Assembly (NCBI RefSeq): GCF_030159795.1
Contig: NZ_BSND01000003.1
Span: forward strand, 558,001-622,000
Source of the DNA: Methylophaga thalassica
Lineage (GTDB): Bacteria; Pseudomonadota; Gammaproteobacteria; Nitrosococcales; Methylophagaceae
DNA: 64,000 nt
Direction of reading: 5' to 3'
Made by a program: the position numbers and the translations under genes. This document shows, one piece after another, positions 60,479 to 64,000 of this stretch (position 1 is its first letter; each line of letters begins with the position of its first letter). Below the pieces are notes generated by a model. That model searched no databases. It was not told the DNA's origin and was given only the letters and a program-made list of their open reading frames with translations.

Positions 60479-61819
60479 GTGGCATTAAATCCCCAGAAAA
60501 TCATCACTGACATCACAACACTGGCGGCAGGACGTTCTGTTTGTCTTGCCTACAGTGGTGGTGTTGACTCTCACGTCTTGCTGCACCTGTTAGCAACCAC
60601 ACAGCATCCACAGCTCGCTCAGGTTCGTGCAGTACATATCAATCACGGTTTAAATAACGCAGCAGCGCAGTGGGCTCAACACTGCGCTGAGGTTGCCAAC
60701 AAGCTTGATATGCCATTTAAAAATATTGATGTCGATGTTCGGGACATTGATGAATTAGGGATGGAAGCGGCAGCCAGAAAAGCCCGCTATCAGGCTTTGA
60801 GTAATGAATTGTTGCCTGATGAAGTGTTGGTGACGGCACAACATCAGCATGATCAGGCCGAGACACTTTTATTACAATTATTTCGTGGTGCCGGTCCATT
60901 AGGACTCTCTGCTATGTGGCCGGAAAGTCAGTCGCATGGTATGACCATTATCCGACCACTGTTGGATGTGTCTAAACACGAGATTGTTCATTACGCTGAA
61001 CTTCATCAGCTTGACTGGATTGATGATCCCAGTAATCAGGACACTGAGATTAATCGCAATTATTTACGGCAAACCCTCTGGCCTTTATTACAGGAGCGCT
61101 GGCCCTCGCTGGAAAAAACAATCGCTCGTAGTGCCGCGCATTGTCAGGAGACTAGCCTGTTATTAGCACAATTGGCGGAACAGGACAGAGCACAGTGTCA
61201 GCTGCAAGATGATGGACATTTGTCTATTGCTGCTGTGAAGCAACTGCCTGCAGAGCGACAACGGAACCTGTTGCGGTTTATGATTGAAACAGCTGGTTAT
61301 GAGTTGCCGTCTACCGCGATTTTACAGCGCATTATTGAGGATGTGATCAGTGCCGCTCAAGACAAAACGCCGATAGTTCGCTGGTCCAATGTTGAAGTCA
61401 GGCGTTATCGTGATGATTTATATCTTCAGACATCCAAACATTCAGAACCCCCACAAGCAGAAGTCACTTTCACTGGTCCTGCTGAACTTGTTTTGTCCAA
61501 CGGCTGCACGCTCAAATGGCAGCTCACTTCTGGTGATGGCTTGAAAACATCGGTACTCAATGGCGATGTAATCATGCGTTATCGTCAGGGTGGGGAAAAG
61601 ATTCGGCTCAGGGAACATTCGCAACATAAATCATTAAAACAGCTTTTTCAGGAGTGGTCTGTCCCCCCCTGGAAGCGGTCAATTATTCCGCTGTTTTTTG
61701 TTGGAACCGAGTTAGTCGCTGTCGTTGGCTATGGTTATGCCGAACATTATGCAGCCGAGACTGGCGAAAAAGGCTGGCTGCCTTATCTTACAGGAGATTT
61801 TCGACCAGATTTAGATTGA
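60479..61819 (+). CDS. tilS: tRNA(Ile)-lysidine synthetase (TilS)
   Basis: TilS modifies C34 of the CAU-anticodon tRNA-Ile with lysine using ATP. The 446-residue protein has the PP-loop SGGVDSHVLL (about 25-34), HINHGLNNAA, and the C-terminal TilS domains (GGEKIRLREHSQHKSLKQLFQEWSVPPW). The start is GTG 60479, 8 bases after accA, with GAGGG upstream. Confidence 0.95.
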   Translation: MALNPQKIITDITTLAAGRSVCLAYSGGVDSHVLLHLLATTQHPQLAQVRAVHINHGLNNAAAQWAQHCAEVANKLDMPFKNIDVDVRDIDELGMEAAARKARYQALSNELLPDEVLVTAQHQHDQAETLLLQLFRGAGPLGLSAMWPESQSHGMTIIRPLLDVSKHEIVHYAELHQLDWIDDPSNQDTEINRNYLRQTLWPLLQERWPSLEKTIARSAAHCQETSLLLAQLAEQDRAQCQLQDDGHLSIAAVKQLPAERQRNLLRFMIETAGYELPSTAILQRIIEDVISAAQDKTPIVRWSNVEVRRYRDDLYLQTSKHSEPPQAEVTFTGPAELVLSNGCTLKWQLTSGDGLKTSVLNGDVIMRYRQGGEKIRLREHSQHKSLKQLFQEWSVPPWKRSIIPLFFVGTELVAVVGYGYAEHYAAETGEKGWLPYLTGDFRPDLD

Positions 61820-61892
61820 GCGAGAAGGGCAATTCTGATAATTTATACGCTATTTTGAGCGCAGCCATTCTGGCCGCGTCGTTTTTTATTGA

Positions 61893-63536
<1,644 letters not shown>

Positions 63537-63540
63537 CACC

Positions 63541-64000
63541 ATGCAGTTATGTGGTCATGAAGTGGGCGGCAGACAGCCTTTATTTTTAATCGCGGGCACC
63601 TGCGTCATTGAAAGTGAACAAATGACCATGGATGTGGCAGGTCAGTTGAAAGAAATCACTGACAAGCTGGGCATTCCGTTCATTTATAAATCGTCTTTCG
63701 ATAAAGCCAATCGTACCTCGACAAAGAGTTATCGTGGACCGGGTCTGGAAGCAGGCTTAGCGATTCTGGAAAAAGTGAAAAAAGAATTTAATCTGCCAGT
63801 GCTGACAGATGTGCATGAAGACACGCCGTTAGCCGAAGTCGCCAGTGTCGTGGATGTGTTACAGACGCCAGCGTTCTTATGCCGTCAGACGAACTTCATC
63901 GTCAATGTGGCCAGTCAAGGCTTGCCGGTCAATATCAAAAAAGGCCAGTTTTTAGCGCCCTGGGATATGCAACACGTCGCAGACAAAGCCAAGTCGACCG
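63541..64000 (+). CDS. kdsA: 3-deoxy-8-phosphooctulonate synthase (KdsA), partial
   Basis: The gene starts at ATG 63541, 4 bases after pyrG, with GAGGGT upstream. It stays open to the end of the window (153 codons). KdsA joins phosphoenolpyruvate and arabinose 5-phosphate to make KDO 8-phosphate for lipopolysaccharide. [42 protein letters not shown] and [12 protein letters not shown] are diagnostic. The C-terminal part lies beyond the window. Confidence 0.95.
   Translation, partial: MQLCGHEVGGRQPLFLIAGTCVIESEQMTMDVAGQLKEITDKLGIPFIYKSSFDKANRTSTKSYRGPGLEAGLAILEKVKKEFNLPVLTDVHEDTPLAEVASVVDVLQTPAFLCRQTNFIVNVASQGLPVNIKKGQFLAPWDMQHVADKAKST

Overview
The window reads as a stretch of chromosome from a halotolerant, methylotrophic gammaproteobacterium, most likely Methylophaga or a close relative. 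The reasons are: a complete ectoine operon with its own aspartokinase and a MarR-type EctR regulator (ectABC-ask), the methanol dehydrogenase maturation cluster mxaRSACKL, a pqqA gene for the precursor of the methanol dehydrogenase cofactor PQQ, and gammaproteobacterial housekeeping blocks (queA-trmJ-cysE-iscR; dnaE, accA, tilS, pyrG, kdsA). The genus is inferred from gene content, not from a search.

Layout. 1-2363 is the right-hand end of an integrated mobile element. It has a strong promoter, a C4-type antisense RNA, a small gene, a Bro-N antirepressor-like gene and a 58-residue gene, and it ends in a copy of a tRNA-Pro-like 3' end that looks like an attachment site. 2404-5444 holds an MFS transporter and an aldo/keto reductase, separated by a gap with three successive Rho-independent terminators that suggests tandem small RNAs. 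5558-10043 is a signalling operon: a 37-residue peptide, a hybrid kinase whose phospho-accepting His is replaced by Arg, and a receiver-PAS-GGDEF-EAL protein. 10040-17566 is the ectoine region: a CheW-domain gene and ectR leftward, ectA-ectB-ectC-ask rightward, then a TPR membrane protein and a sodium:solute symporter. An EctR operator lies over the shared promoter.

17563-26782 is a lipid-modification locus: a chalcone-isomerase-like protein leftward, and rightward a desaturase, an FAD amine-oxidase-like protein, DUF1365, a cyclopropane synthase, DUF2878, DUF1295 and a second cyclopropane-synthase-like methyltransferase. It ends with a sensor kinase facing its probable OmpR-type partner. 26949-30998 has iron storage genes (bfd, bfr) with Fur-like sites, a third cyclopropane synthase, DUF2789, an unusual HTH-receiver protein, an unexplained structured RNA and tRNA-Leu(CAA). 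31180-41000 holds queA, trmJ, cysE, iscR with a close match to an IscR type 1 site, iscA, bioA, an orphan pqqA, ahpC-ahpF and a large uncharacterised membrane-anchored protein.

41028-49701 is the methanol oxidation maturation region: a NarL/UhpB-type two-component pair divergent from mxaRSACKL, followed by a second mxaC-like VWA gene. The structural genes mxaFJGI are not here. 49801-64000 is housekeeping: rmuC, an L,D-transpeptidase-like gene, nagZ, an MscS channel, dnaE, pilU, accA, tilS, pyrG and the start of kdsA.

Working together: MxaRSACKL and PQQ support methanol dehydrogenase, ectoine genes and the symporter handle salt stress, Bfr/Bfd, IscR/IscA and AhpCF handle iron and peroxide, and the desaturase and cyclopropane-synthase genes remodel membrane lipids under a nearby two-component system.
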